The translations under genes and the position numbers were made by a program. DNA of 64,000 bases, from NCBI GenBank assembly GCA_020543525.1, contig JAHYIO010000028.1, forward strand, positions 62,001 through 126,000, written 5' to 3'. The notes below the pieces were generated by a model. That model made no database searches. It saw nothing but the letters and a program-made list of their open reading frames with translations, and was not told the DNA's origin. Shown piece after piece: positions 24,201 to 35,020 of the stretch. Within the stretch, counting starts at the first letter, position 1, and each line of letters begins with the position of its first letter. The DNA is from Coriolopsis trogii (taxonomy: Eukaryota > Basidiomycota > Agaricomycetes > Polyporales > Polyporaceae).

Positions 24201-26470
24201 ACGTGTCCGTACCTGTGCGTACCCGAGTGGTAGGCGGTGTGACCTCTGCATTGACCCGCTCCGGAGGGCGCTGGACGGCTCCGCTCTCCGTTTGTCGTCA
24301 TACTACCACTACGCGTCATGTGTTCTTACAGTGGTATCGGGTAGCGGTTCCGAGGGATGCGAGTTCGTGGGGTGCGAAGCGCTTCACCTGGATGTATACT
24401 TCCAACGAGATGCTGACGGATGTCTCGGGGAGCACAATGTAAGTGGTCTCGTGCGCCGTGAGGTACATATGATCTCAGTGTTGAGAAATCAGGTGTGATT
24501 CAGAAGGCACACGAGCACGTTCGCGGGAATAGATGCGATGCGACAGTATTGACTTTTGGAGATCCATCCGGTGGCACACCTTCTCGGTCTTCGCATCCGG
24601 GGAAGAGCGCGAGTGGCGGGAGGCCTTAGACATTGAGATCTATGAGCTCGGGGAGCGCATAAGGAAGGTGATCGTCGATGGCCGAAACGATAACGGACCT
24701 ACACCCGCCACGATGCGTCGATGCGGTGTGTGCTTGATCTAAAGTGAGTATACAACGTGCACACTTTCCATATTGGCTGGGCCTCCGGAGGTAGATTTGC
24801 GGTTGGAGAAAGCAGCGGGGACGAACGTTCATGCTTTGGGAGACATCGTAGGTGCCACTCGCTTGCATCATGTGGTCTGGATCGTCGGATGAGAGCGATA
24901 TGCTTGAGAAGGCGTAAGATTGGGTACTCGAATGCGGAGGAGACGAGCGATGAGTGTTCGTTGGATAACTGGGTGTAGATGGATGGATGGATTGGACGAA
25001 TTCGGATTTGATTCTTGTGCACCTCCGTTCGCCTCGAGGACCTATCTCGGCCTGGATGAGATAGATGAGTACGGCATAATCGTAATCGCGGATACAAGGA
25101 TGCACTGAATCCAACATGTATCGGATGAGCGGAGTCTCGGTAAGTACTGTGGGTAAATAGCGATGGAAGTGTGGAAGAGATGCCGGGGCCATGCATCGAA
25201 ACTTGGAGGCCGGCCGAAGGTCGTAATGGCCGTCTCAGATGGTTCATGTAGGATACCCGATCCAGTAGTGTGCTTGGAGAGAGAAGCTAGACCGTTGATG
25301 AACCCTACCACACGCCAGAGGGAGCTACAAGCACCAACTGGGCAGCGGGATGGAGGAGGACCCTATCGTTCAGAAAGTTCTTCATTTGGTCTATGAATTG
25401 CCCTGTAGGGAGAACGGAAGAGGGTGAGAGACGGCGAAGCATAGAGCGGCGGAGTGCGTGGTCCCCGAGGCGATCGCAGCACACATTATATGAAAGGCAC
25501 GCAGTCTGGAGAAGTCGGCGACTGTCGTCTAGCTCCGCCTCCAGACGTCATGTCCCCCATACCTACGAAGGGAATCTACGACAAATGTTCGACAGCTGCA
25601 TACGTCAATCCCTCTGGAAGGGTTCCACGGATGGTCAGGCGAGCACCTGGCGGGATGGGTGGAAAATTATTGTCATGCGGAGGGCTTGCTAACGACTTTA
25701 CGCAAGACAAGACTCAGCTAATGTGCTGCCGACGCATATGCTGACTAGAAGTGCGGTACTAGAACTAGTCATGGCGTGGACCACTGCTCTCCGCGGTCGG
25801 TTCCGGAGTCTTGTTTGGCAAGTCCGGCGCTCCGGAGAAGCTGCGGGCAGGGGATAAGGCGTGGGAAGACCGACCCTAACCCGAGAGCGCCTATCAGGCG
25901 GAGATATAACATGGGCAACCACGGGATTTCAAACTCCGTCCGTGCTCTTTTTTCATGTTTTGCTTCCGTTAGGCTTTGCTTCCTCGTCCTCGGCCGTACT
26001 CGCTGCTTTTTCCTGCCAGCTGTGAGCGTAACAAGGCGTCTCATCACACGTATGTCTCCATTTCTCCGCTGGGAACTCTCCCGAAGTTGAACGGACCACT
26101 TTCGCCCACAGTGCAAAATTTTTATGATTTTGCCGCCGATTCGCCGCCGAGATTCGAGTCGAAGCGCGGGTTGCTGCGTCTGAGGAGGCCTAGGAGCGGA
26201 CAGTCGTCCGCTGTGGAGAGAAAAGCCCAAAAACACCAGGAGGTGAGTCGCGTTTGCCTGCAGGATGGGGGCTGCGAGCCCGCGACGGATGGGGGCAAAG
26301 GGTTTTTGGGCGTTGACAGCCACGCGGCTGTGCCCAGTGATGTGCCTTCCTAATCCGGAACCCCAGGCACTCGCGCCTCGTATTTATTACCTGACTCATT
26401 GTTTCCGGCCTGAGCTCAATGATCCTCTTTCCCCCCCTTCAGTTCCACCACCGTCTACAGGGTTTCCCTT
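21224..26470. other. 5.2-kb region without a supportable gene
   Basis: Both strands contain only short, mutually overlapping open frames. I tried to extend several by splicing and found no recognisable domain. A hydrophobic frame on the plus strand, about 22555-22890 (contains LAYALAAPLVARYG and YLCLMAQVVIIDIG), is the best candidate for a small unrecognised membrane protein, but it lacks a clear start. A plus-strand frame at 21755-22105 (116 residues, eight cysteines) is another weak candidate. The rest shows no repeats or element ends I could detect. Confidence 0.35.
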
Positions 26471-27975
26471 ATGATTACCCTTAGTCCCGGCTGCCTCTGC
26501 GACGTCTGCGCAGAGGAGTACGGTCCGCGCAACTTGCCTCATTCTATCCCGTGCGGTGAGTTCAACGCCCTGTTCAACATTCGGCTAAATTTTCTCATCA
26601 CTCTACCCAGGACACGTACTCTGCCTGAACTGCTGCAACAACATCATCAAAAAAACACCTTCACGTCTTACGCCTGCCTGTCCTTTCTGTCGCGTCACGT
26701 TTGCGAGCGACACCGTTCGTCTGATCCGCATCGACTATGGCAGTGGTTACTCCACCCCCCGGGGTTATGCTACGCCCAAGCGCGTCACCTCTCCGGCCCA
26801 GGACCACACTGACATCGGAGAGGACGACGTGCTATTGCTGAACCCTGGCAACCTCAAGACTCGGGCTGAGGCCCGGAGGCTTGAATCCAAGGTCGCCCAG
26901 GTCGCCGCCAAGAAGTGCTCTGTGGAGGAGGTCACGACGTTGCACAAGGAGCTTCAGGATTGGTTGCAGTCGGACAAGGTTGATGAACAGGTGCGTGTAT
27001 TCAGTCAGCATACTGTTGGTGGATGCTCATTGCTTCTCCCTGAATAGACCTCGTCCCTCCAGCTCAGTGCCGCGCTTTTGCGTGCTATCCTTGTCAACCA
27101 CGTCGCCCATTCCGAGGCCACCCGCATGGCCAAGACCGTCGAGTCGCATCTCCGGGATCGTCTCGAGCAAGCGGACATCGAAAAAGAAAAATTGGAGGCT
27201 GAGCTGCGTAGTCTGGTGAGTCGACACCTGAGTCCTCAGATATTATTAACTTGCTGACGGAAGATTCCAGCGGTCGCAGTACTCGCAGAAGGCCCAGGAG
27301 TGTCAAACTCTCCGTGCCGAGCTCAACCGTGCCAAGATAAAATCTGTTGCACCGTCATTGGGTGTACCTGCGACACCGCCTCCCAGCTCCGTCCCGCTTA
27401 CACAGAACCCGGGCTTGATTACACCGCCTCGTCCTCAGTCGGTGTCTACGGCGTCCGCAGGTTCCCGATCTGGCGCAACATCTCCGACGTCCCCGACTCA
27501 TTCATACACGCCGCAGTTCCAGTCTCCTCTTGCTCGGCCACCTCCGTCCTTGCACGCTCGTACTACGTCGTTGCATGTTGGACAGCGTTCCATGACTCCT
27601 TCGGTTAGGTCCGGGACTCCCGTTGTCAGCGGCGCTGACATTGCCCGGCCATCCACGATACCCCCCAAGACCCGCCGGATGTCGATGTCGTCGACTCCGA
27701 CCCCCTCCAAAATGACCCGTTCCAGCTCTAGCTCGGACGAAAAAGAGAAGCTCCTGCGCGCTGATGACAAGCAGCGGGAGAAGGATGCGCGTCGTGTCCA
27801 GTTGATACAGCGCTGGATTCCATCTATCGACGCTATGTCCCGCAGCCCACCGACGGGACGGCCGGAGAAGTTCGAGTCCTCCATCCCCGTCTCCTCGGCT
27901 GCTTCTCGCCCCCAGGCTTCCATGATGCCGCCTATCCTGCGGTATAAGACGCCTCTGTCCAACGCCTCTCCGTGA
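26471..27975 (+). CDS. RING-finger protein (putative E3 ubiquitin ligase)
   Basis: Likely ubiquitin ligase or RING adaptor of unknown substrate. Four exons keep phase: 26471-26555, 26611-26990, 27048-27215 and 27271-27975, for 445 residues. The N-terminus is a C3HC4-type RING: the first pair in CLCDVC, then IPCGHVLCLNC, then ACPFC by about residue 56. A helical, probably coiled-coil region follows (about 100-230, e.g. LRDRLEQADIEKEKLEAEL). The C-terminal half is Ser/Pro/Thr-rich low complexity, probably disordered, ending ILRYKTPLSNASP. The RING is split by the first intron just after IPC. No membrane segment is present. It stands alone between two gene-poor stretches. Confidence 0.88.
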
Positions 27976-30900
27976 TGGACGACGGACCCTACACTGGTTT
28001 GCTATCCCTATTTATCGTTTCATCGGATCACTTATTTTCTCTCGTCTGTGCTGCTCTCGTCGTCAGGATACCTTACTACGATATACATAGGTGCAACTCT
28101 GTTCCCTAATCTCCGTTTATCCTCGTTTTCTCTCCATGGATTGACTTCCATTCCTCCTTACTTTGTCCTGCATATATACTTATCCACCTTTTATTTCCTG
28201 TACATATTGGGTTTCTCAGGTCCCGCACGCCGCGCTACCCCCCGCACCCTTCGCGTCCGTTCTCTTCCCTTTTCACCTCCAGATACCTCTTTTTCCAATG
28301 CTTGCTCTGCTTCTCCGTTGCTCTCCGTCCCACGTCTCGCCGCCTCTACCTTTGCTTTGGCCCTGTCCTCGGCTCTCCGTCTCGTCTCTCGTCGCACTCC
28401 TGGAGCCCGACTAATCTGTTACCCCTCTCGGACAATGTCCTCGATCTTACAGCTCACCTACTCTCTCCTGTGTAGCAATGGTTGTTTATCCTTCATCTCT
28501 TACTGACTTTTACGACTCTTTACGGATAGAACGTCGTTACGATACGCAATACGATTTGTCATGACCCTTTATAATAGTATAAATGTGTGTCTACGAACCT
28601 CGCCCGGACTCCTGCATGACGAGCTAGCCTTTGGGCAAAGGGGTTTCCCGCGCGTGTCAAGTAAGGGTGCTACGTCTTTTCGAGAACTTGCGGCGTTGAC
28701 GATTCATTCCTGTGTAGAAGCCCTCTGTCCGAGATATTACGAAGACCTGGACCCTTGAATCCGCTGCCTTTGTAGAGAACGATAGAGGGCCGAGCCACAG
28801 TCGGAAGAGATGCGTGAGTTCGCGATTCGCACTCTGGGACAGCTCCGCTTCCACCTCGAAGGCGATAGATACAGAGACGACCGAGAATGACCTTCCCGTT
28901 TCTTCCTCGATGCACGGCATGCCACAGCGGAGACCGCGGTCGAGAGCTACGGAGTCATGCCTAGATATGTACGGTGCAGATCGCGCCCCGCAGTGCGTGG
29001 CAGCACTCTGGACTGCGGCTCCCCACCGCGGCGCGCGCAGGCTCCAGCCATGAACAGAACGTGATTGAGGCGCCACAGCGGCGTCCTGCTCAATCGTGAT
29101 CTGGTGGCAAGATTGTGGTGAGATCATCGAGATCCGTACACTGGTGGCAATGTGGTGAACGAGGGTGCACTCAGGCTTGCGGTGTGACGGGTTTGATACT
29201 ACTCATACCGAGCGCAGGTGGTGTCAGGGTTACCGGTACGGGAGACGCCCGCTATCCGGAGCTTGCGTGGTCAGCTGGGATGTATGCGGGAGCGTAGTCC
29301 GACATACGAGTACAGGTACGTGTTTCTGCGCTCACTCACCGGACCACCTGACGAACGGTGGTGGCTTCATTGTAGGGCGAAGGGGGTGTTGCTATGAAAG
29401 GAGTGCGGCCACCACACTGACGGCGCGCCTCCCTGCGAACACTAGGCAGGCGGAGTCCAGCCTGCGTGAACTTGCACCAACAAACGTTCGTGACAGCAAA
29501 GAGTACATCGTGACGCGGCGCCATCACTCAAATTCGCCATCGCCATGATCCCAGGATGCCATCATGGGCATAGCATGCCATACGCATTCGGACGCGCCCA
29601 CGCCAATGACCAGTTCCGGGTCGAGAGATCTCGTGGTTCGTGGTGCGCCGCGGGGTTGAAACGAGCGGATCTTGAATCCCCGGGCAGGGAAGGTGAGTAA
29701 CATCGTTATTCCATGCGTGAGTCAGCTTTCGCGACAGTACATGTGTACATACGGCATACGTGTTGGGATATGCACGCTTGGTGGTTGGCCGCAGGGCGAG
29801 TCGCGCGTTCAGCCCGATCATGTGAGTGGGGAGCGTTCCGCTTTGGGACCGCGAGCATGCTGGGAGAGCATGAACTGCGTTTGGATTCATCTATCATGCT
29901 GGAGCTCAACGGTGGCGCAGCTCGTTGGGTAGTCGCGCAATGCCTGCCTGTTGAACGGCTGTCGACTGCGGTACACACCTTCTCTTGGGGCCTAGAGGTC
30001 ATTCGCACGACGGCAAGTTTACCACGCTTTGCTGCAGGGGTCAAAAAGGCGCAGTGTACACACCTCTCGTGTATGCGGCTCACAAACGCTTACGCAGCAA
30101 CTTTTTGAGGGGTTCTGAGGTCTTTGACGTACTTCCTTACCGTCGATCGGAGACACTGCGTAAGCCAATGTATCGTCTGTCTCTGGACATGAACCACACG
30201 TACACACGCTGAGCGCGAGGCTGGGAGGTTGTAGAGGTCAGGCGACTGCGACTTCGACTTTGATTTGGCGATGCCGCACCCTGGGTTGCTCACGTTGCGC
30301 TGCGCCAACCACTACAGTCCGGAAGTCAATATGCTTACTACTAGATCCACCACTGCGGTTCGCAAGTCCATGGCGTGCGCCTCTTGCCTGTAGAGAGTTA
30401 CATCAACGGGCGCGAGGTCGAGACGGCATGACTGGATGCTGGTGGTTGGCGGGGCGTGAGAGATTCGGAGTCATCGACATCAATTGCGCGTTCATTCTGT
30501 TTGAACATAGTCAAAGCTGGTTTGGGAGGAATTTGGGTTGAGGCGAGGAGCTACTTATTGGACATACCTCTGTAGTAGGGGATGCATCGACCCCTGCCAT
30601 GCTCGAATTGGAACTCGGGCAAATCATACGAGCTAGTAGTCGCATTTGCTTACGCAGTGAGAGAAACGCAACGCTGACTTAGACGTCTAAGTTCGCAGTT
30701 GTGTGCAACCGCCAATGAAGCAGAGGGAGCTTTTAGAAGGTGCTCGTGGGCATCGTCATGAGCTCTATCCTCTAGAAGGTGTAAGTAAGGATGTAAGTGA
30801 TGACAGTCTCGACTGGTATAGAAGTAGCGTTAAGTGTGTCGCTCATGAGAGCTGCAGCTGAGTATTACTACTACTAGGCCAAGCGCCTGTCGGCCCACTG

Positions 30901-31484
30901 TGAGATCAGCGTCCCGGTCGCGTGCCTTCCTAAAGCGGGACTACTGAAGTTTGGCGAGGACGTTCGACTTTGCAACCACCACCATCCGACACATCGGCTT
31001 CTCTTCCAAACGTTCTCAACGAATGGTACCTGCTAAGGTATACCTCGCTAATGTTTCGCGACTGAAGAGAGGCCTATCGTCGGCATACGTCACATGCTTG
31101 CAGCAGAGACGCCTCTCTTATCTTGCATGCACAATTGGCTCCCCACGCCCCAGAGCGCGTCGCAGATAAGTGCGTCCAGCCAATACACTTCGTCCAATGC
31201 CCCCCGCCCACCCCGCATCACTGGCTAACTCGCCACAATGTCGAAATGTCAACGATAAGCCGTTCCAACGGGAAATATCGAGAGGCGAGAAGCCCTTCGA
31301 TGTCGTGATGCGGGGTCCCGAGACGTGGCTGGGCAGCCGTTTAGCGGGAACTATGTAAATGGCAGGACGAGGGAAGAAGGTGACTCGAACTCTCCTTTCT
31401 CTTCCACTTCCCTCGCGAAGAGGAGTTCGGAACGCCTTGTGACGCCTGCAGCTACGAATCTTTCACTCCTAACGCCGTGTCAAG
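27976..31484. other. 3.5-kb gene-poor region upstream of dur3 pair
   Basis: The first 500 bases are pyrimidine-rich and probably 3' UTR of the RING gene. The remainder holds only short overlapping frames without a recognisable domain. Two GATAAG motifs near the right end belong to the dur3 upstream region and are listed separately. Confidence 0.35.
31165..31259 (+). promoter_or_regulatory. GATAAG motifs upstream of dur3 copy 1
   Basis: GATAAG occurs at 31165-31170 and 31254-31259, about 320 and 230 bases before the start codon at 31485. Fungal urea permease genes are known targets of AreA/Nit2/Gaf-type GATA factors under nitrogen limitation. Binding here is an inference from motif and position; a six-base motif also arises by chance. 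Confidence 0.4.
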
Positions 31485-34339
31485 ATGTCTGCAAACGAAC
31501 CAATCTTACCGCAGGGTGCGGGCTATGGTATCGGTGAGTTGTCATCGCGCCGTATGTAGAGAGATTGATGATATTGATTGATTGCCCAATTGTAAGTCGT
31601 CGGTGAGTAATCCAGTGTGACTACTGAAGATCCTGGTGTTCAGCCGCGTGCTCTCTCTCAGGGATCGGCCTCTTCTTCAGTGCATTTATGCTCTGTTTGA
31701 CCGCTATCCAAGCGCGGTATACCGGCTTCTCTCCCAAAAACTCGGAAGAGTTTAATAGTGCGTCCCGAAGCGTGAAACCTGGCCTCATCGCGTCTGGGAT
31801 TGTCTCTGCATGGACATGGGCCGCTACCCTGGTGAGCACAGAATCGAATTCTTCGTGAGCGTCGCATTTTAACCCGATCGGATCGGCGTAGTTACAATCG
31901 AGTGCCGTCGCGTACAAAGATGGTATCTCAGGGCCCTGGTGGTATGGTGCTGGTGCGACAGTGCAAGTGCTGCTCTTCGCTCAGGTTCGTAGCCATCTAT
32001 CTCTTTCATGTACATAAGCTCATGTCTCTTCAACGCTCAGCTCGCCGCGAAACTCAAGCTTAACGCACCTCATGCGCATACATGGCTCGAGATCGTTGCC
32101 GCTCGCTGGGGCACCGTCGCCCACCTCGTCTTCATGTTCTTCGGACTTGCAACGAACATAATTGTATCCTCCATGCTCATTCTAGGCGGTTCTGCAACGG
32201 TCACCTCCTTGACCGGGATGAACACCATCGCAGTGAGTGTGGTTCGCGCAACTTTGCCTATGACATTGTTCTCACGACTTCAATCACCAGGCTTGCTTTC
32301 TGATCCCCCTGGGCGTCGCGATATATGTCGTCGTGGGTGGCATGCGTGCTACTCTTCTTTGCGACTAGTGAGCTGCTACGCTAACATATTGATCTGTCTG
32401 GCTCGCTGACCATGGGGGCCATACCATAGCACTCACACTGCGGTCTTATTCGCTATCATCTTTGTTTTCGTCTACACCGTATATGCGACCAGCGAGAAGA
32501 TCGGCAGTTTCAGCGCCATGCACGCCTTGCTCGCCAAGGCATCTGCGGAGAACCCCGTCGCAGGAAACGCGCAGGGCTCGTATCTGACAATGCGTTCGAA
32601 GAATGGACTCATCTTCGGTGTCATCAACGTCATCGGGAACTTCGCGACTGTATTCCAGGACCAAGCTGTGGGTGATTCGAGGATCTGTTGGATTTACATG
32701 GACTAATGCGGGGCCTAGTACTGGCAACGTGCCATCGCCAGCCGACCTGCGACCTGCGTCAAGGCGTACCTCCTCGGTGGTCTTGCGTGGTTCGCGATCC
32801 CCTTCATGTTCTCGACCACTCTCGGTTTGGCCGCTGTCGCTCTCCGTGGGGATCCGGATATGCGCGTACTCTCGCCTGCGGACGTTTCAGCTGGTCTCCC
32901 GGCATCGGCCGCTGCAGCTGCTATCCTAGGAAAATCGGGAGCGGCCGCACTGCTCGTCGTACTGTTCCTGGCTGTGACTTCAGCGACTTCTGCCGAGCTC
33001 ATCGCCGTCTCGTCGTTGCTGACATATGATGTGTACAAGGTACGTTGAGGGTGTGTCAGAGGCTGCTTTCAACTCTAAGTCGCATTATAGAAATACTTCA
33101 ACCCGCGCGCCACTGAAGATCAGATCCTCAAGGTATCCCATGCAATGGTACGTGTATCGTTGTGAATTGGGCTCCCAAGGTGCATACGTTCATACATTGA
33201 CCATTGATATCCAGGTAGCGGTATTCGCCGTCGTCATGGGACTACTCGGGGTGATTTTCTTCTACATCGGCATCGGACTAGGCTGGCTCTACGTGAGTGT
33301 TGAGAGCAACTGTACTCTAACTCATTACTGACCATATTTTCACGCCTTTTCAGGAATTCATGGGAGTTGCCCTTGGGTCTGCGGTTGTACCCATTGCTAT
33401 GTGCATAACCTGGGGCAAGGCGAACAAGTGGGGCTCGATTGGGGGGGCGGTTGCAGGGTTTTGTGCTGGAATCATTGCATGGCTTGTCACCACTTCGTCG
33501 CTGAACGGAGGTGATCTGAGCGTGACCGTGCGTTCAACCCCTCGAGACCTAGCGACTGCGGTTTCTGATTTTATTTGCAGACTACTGGTGGCGACTTGGA
33601 GATGCTCGCGGGCAACCTCGCATCCATCGGTGTTGGCGGTATTGTCTGCGTTGTGACCTCGTTAATCGTGAGCCCACCACTTCCGACGTCTTCCTGTCCT
33701 ATGTATTGATGTTTGCTCTCAGTGGCCCGAGAACTTCGACTTCGAGGCCACGCGCGCTATCAACACGCCTTGCCACGACGAGAAAGAGATCTCCGAGCGA
33801 GCAGCCCCGTCTACCGACGGACACGAGAGCGAGAAAAAGCGCGAGTCGACAGATGTCTCTCTAGAACCCGTCTCAGCAGACGCTGCCACGACAGAGGAGG
33901 AGAGAGAGCTCGATCCTGTCGCGCTTAGGAAGTCATTCCGCATCGCGGCATGGGCGTCCATCGTCCTTGTGCGTCATTCCCATGTATATAGTGATTCTGC
34001 TTTGCACTGACGTCAACTCGGCACAGACGTTTGTAATGCTGATCATCATCCCTCTCCCGCTCTTCTTTGCGCAAACGGTGTATGGCGTCGGGGGCCTGAC
34101 AGCGTGGGTTGTCATCGGGATGATTTGGGCGTTTTGCTCAGCTATCGCGGTCGTCCTGTACCCGCTATATGAGAGTCGTGCGGCGTTGTCTATGATCCTG
34201 AAGGGTATCGTGAAGGTGCGCGTTCTAACTTCTTGCTCGCGTTCAAGCGTATGCGAACTAATAAGTACATCTCTTGCAGGACGTGTTCGCGAAGGGTAGT
34301 GGGAAGTACGAGGAACCCAAAACGCAGACATTAGCATGA
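31485..34339 (+). CDS. dur3: Urea active transporter Dur3, tandem copy 1
   Basis: Plasma-membrane cation-coupled urea (and polyamine) symporter of the sodium:solute symporter family, importing urea as nitrogen source. The start at 31485 ([16 protein letters not shown]) begins a chain of many exons: 31485-31533, a 6-base exon at 31597-31602, 31662-31831, 31892-31984, 32041-32232, from 32291, and more. The protein is about 690 residues with multiple membrane spans. Family blocks include [19 protein letters not shown], a [18 protein letters not shown] stretch, [12 protein letters not shown], a CDYTHTAVLF block, [19 protein letters not shown], a [17 protein letters not shown] block, [14 protein letters not shown] and a C-terminal [17 protein letters not shown] span. 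The hydrophilic loop (about 33740-33940) is acidic. The tail ends [19 protein letters not shown]. No disruption was found. Confidence 0.9.
31597..31602 (+). other. Six-base micro-exon in dur3 copy 1
   Basis: The six bases between an AG acceptor (ending 31596) and a GTGAGT donor (31603) are needed to keep phase between [16 protein letters not shown] and GIGLFFSAF, supplying two residues (V-V-G across the junctions). The second dur3 copy has the equivalent exon at 35130-35135, which supports its reality. Confidence 0.65.
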
Positions 34340-35020
34340 TAGTGCTATGCCATAGTGTAAGAACGTTGTATATGTATGCCTCCGAGAACTCGTAACGAGC
34401 TCGACATTGTATAACCACACGTGATGTACCGGCCCGGGGATCCGGTGCACCTCATATGGTAGGTGCGATTTTCCGGGGCGGCTCTTTCCCTCTTTCCTTC
34501 TATCCACTACCAACTGAGTACTTGCCTCAGACCCTAGTGCGACAAGGCGCATCTAAGCAGGGAAGAGCGACAACGGCAACCATCCCAGTATCTCAAAGTC
34601 TCAATGGGGTCATCTCGCCAGCACACGAGGCCGAAGTTGACCCCCAAGGTCAGTTTGCGACTCGTGACCTCGCATCGTAGGGTTGCCCTACAATCGCGAG
34701 ACCCACGCCTCGCTATCTCTGGCATTGCCTGAGAAAGCTTACCTACAAGAGCTCGCTGTAGCGCGCTCTTAGGTCGGCGCACCTGTCACGCTGGCTTTGG
34801 AATGTTGGCCCCGATAAGCGACTCGTAAGGTGAATACGGGGCTTCCAGGCGGATGGGACTTCTTTAACGGAGGCCCGGTAGTCAGCGCAATAGCACGCGA
34901 TTGGAGCCTATGTAAGGAGTCGGCTGCGGGAAAGGTAACCCACGCCTCGTCTCTTGGAGCCAGGAGGATCGCGCGGGGACTTCAGAGCTGACGAGTCTTC
35001 CAACGTAGGTCTGCGACATC
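34340..35020. promoter_or_regulatory. Intergenic spacer between tandem dur3 genes
   Basis: This 681-base spacer holds the 3' end of copy 1 and the promoter of copy 2. A GATAAG motif lies at 34813-34818, about 205 bases before the start of copy 2, similar in position to those before copy 1. No coding signal was seen. Confidence 0.4.

Noticed and set aside
23038..24251. Overlapping frames of 140-191 codons on both strands
   Set aside because: Several frames are open at once, all with biased Arg/Thr/Pro/His content and no splice-consistent extension or domain; most likely non-coding.
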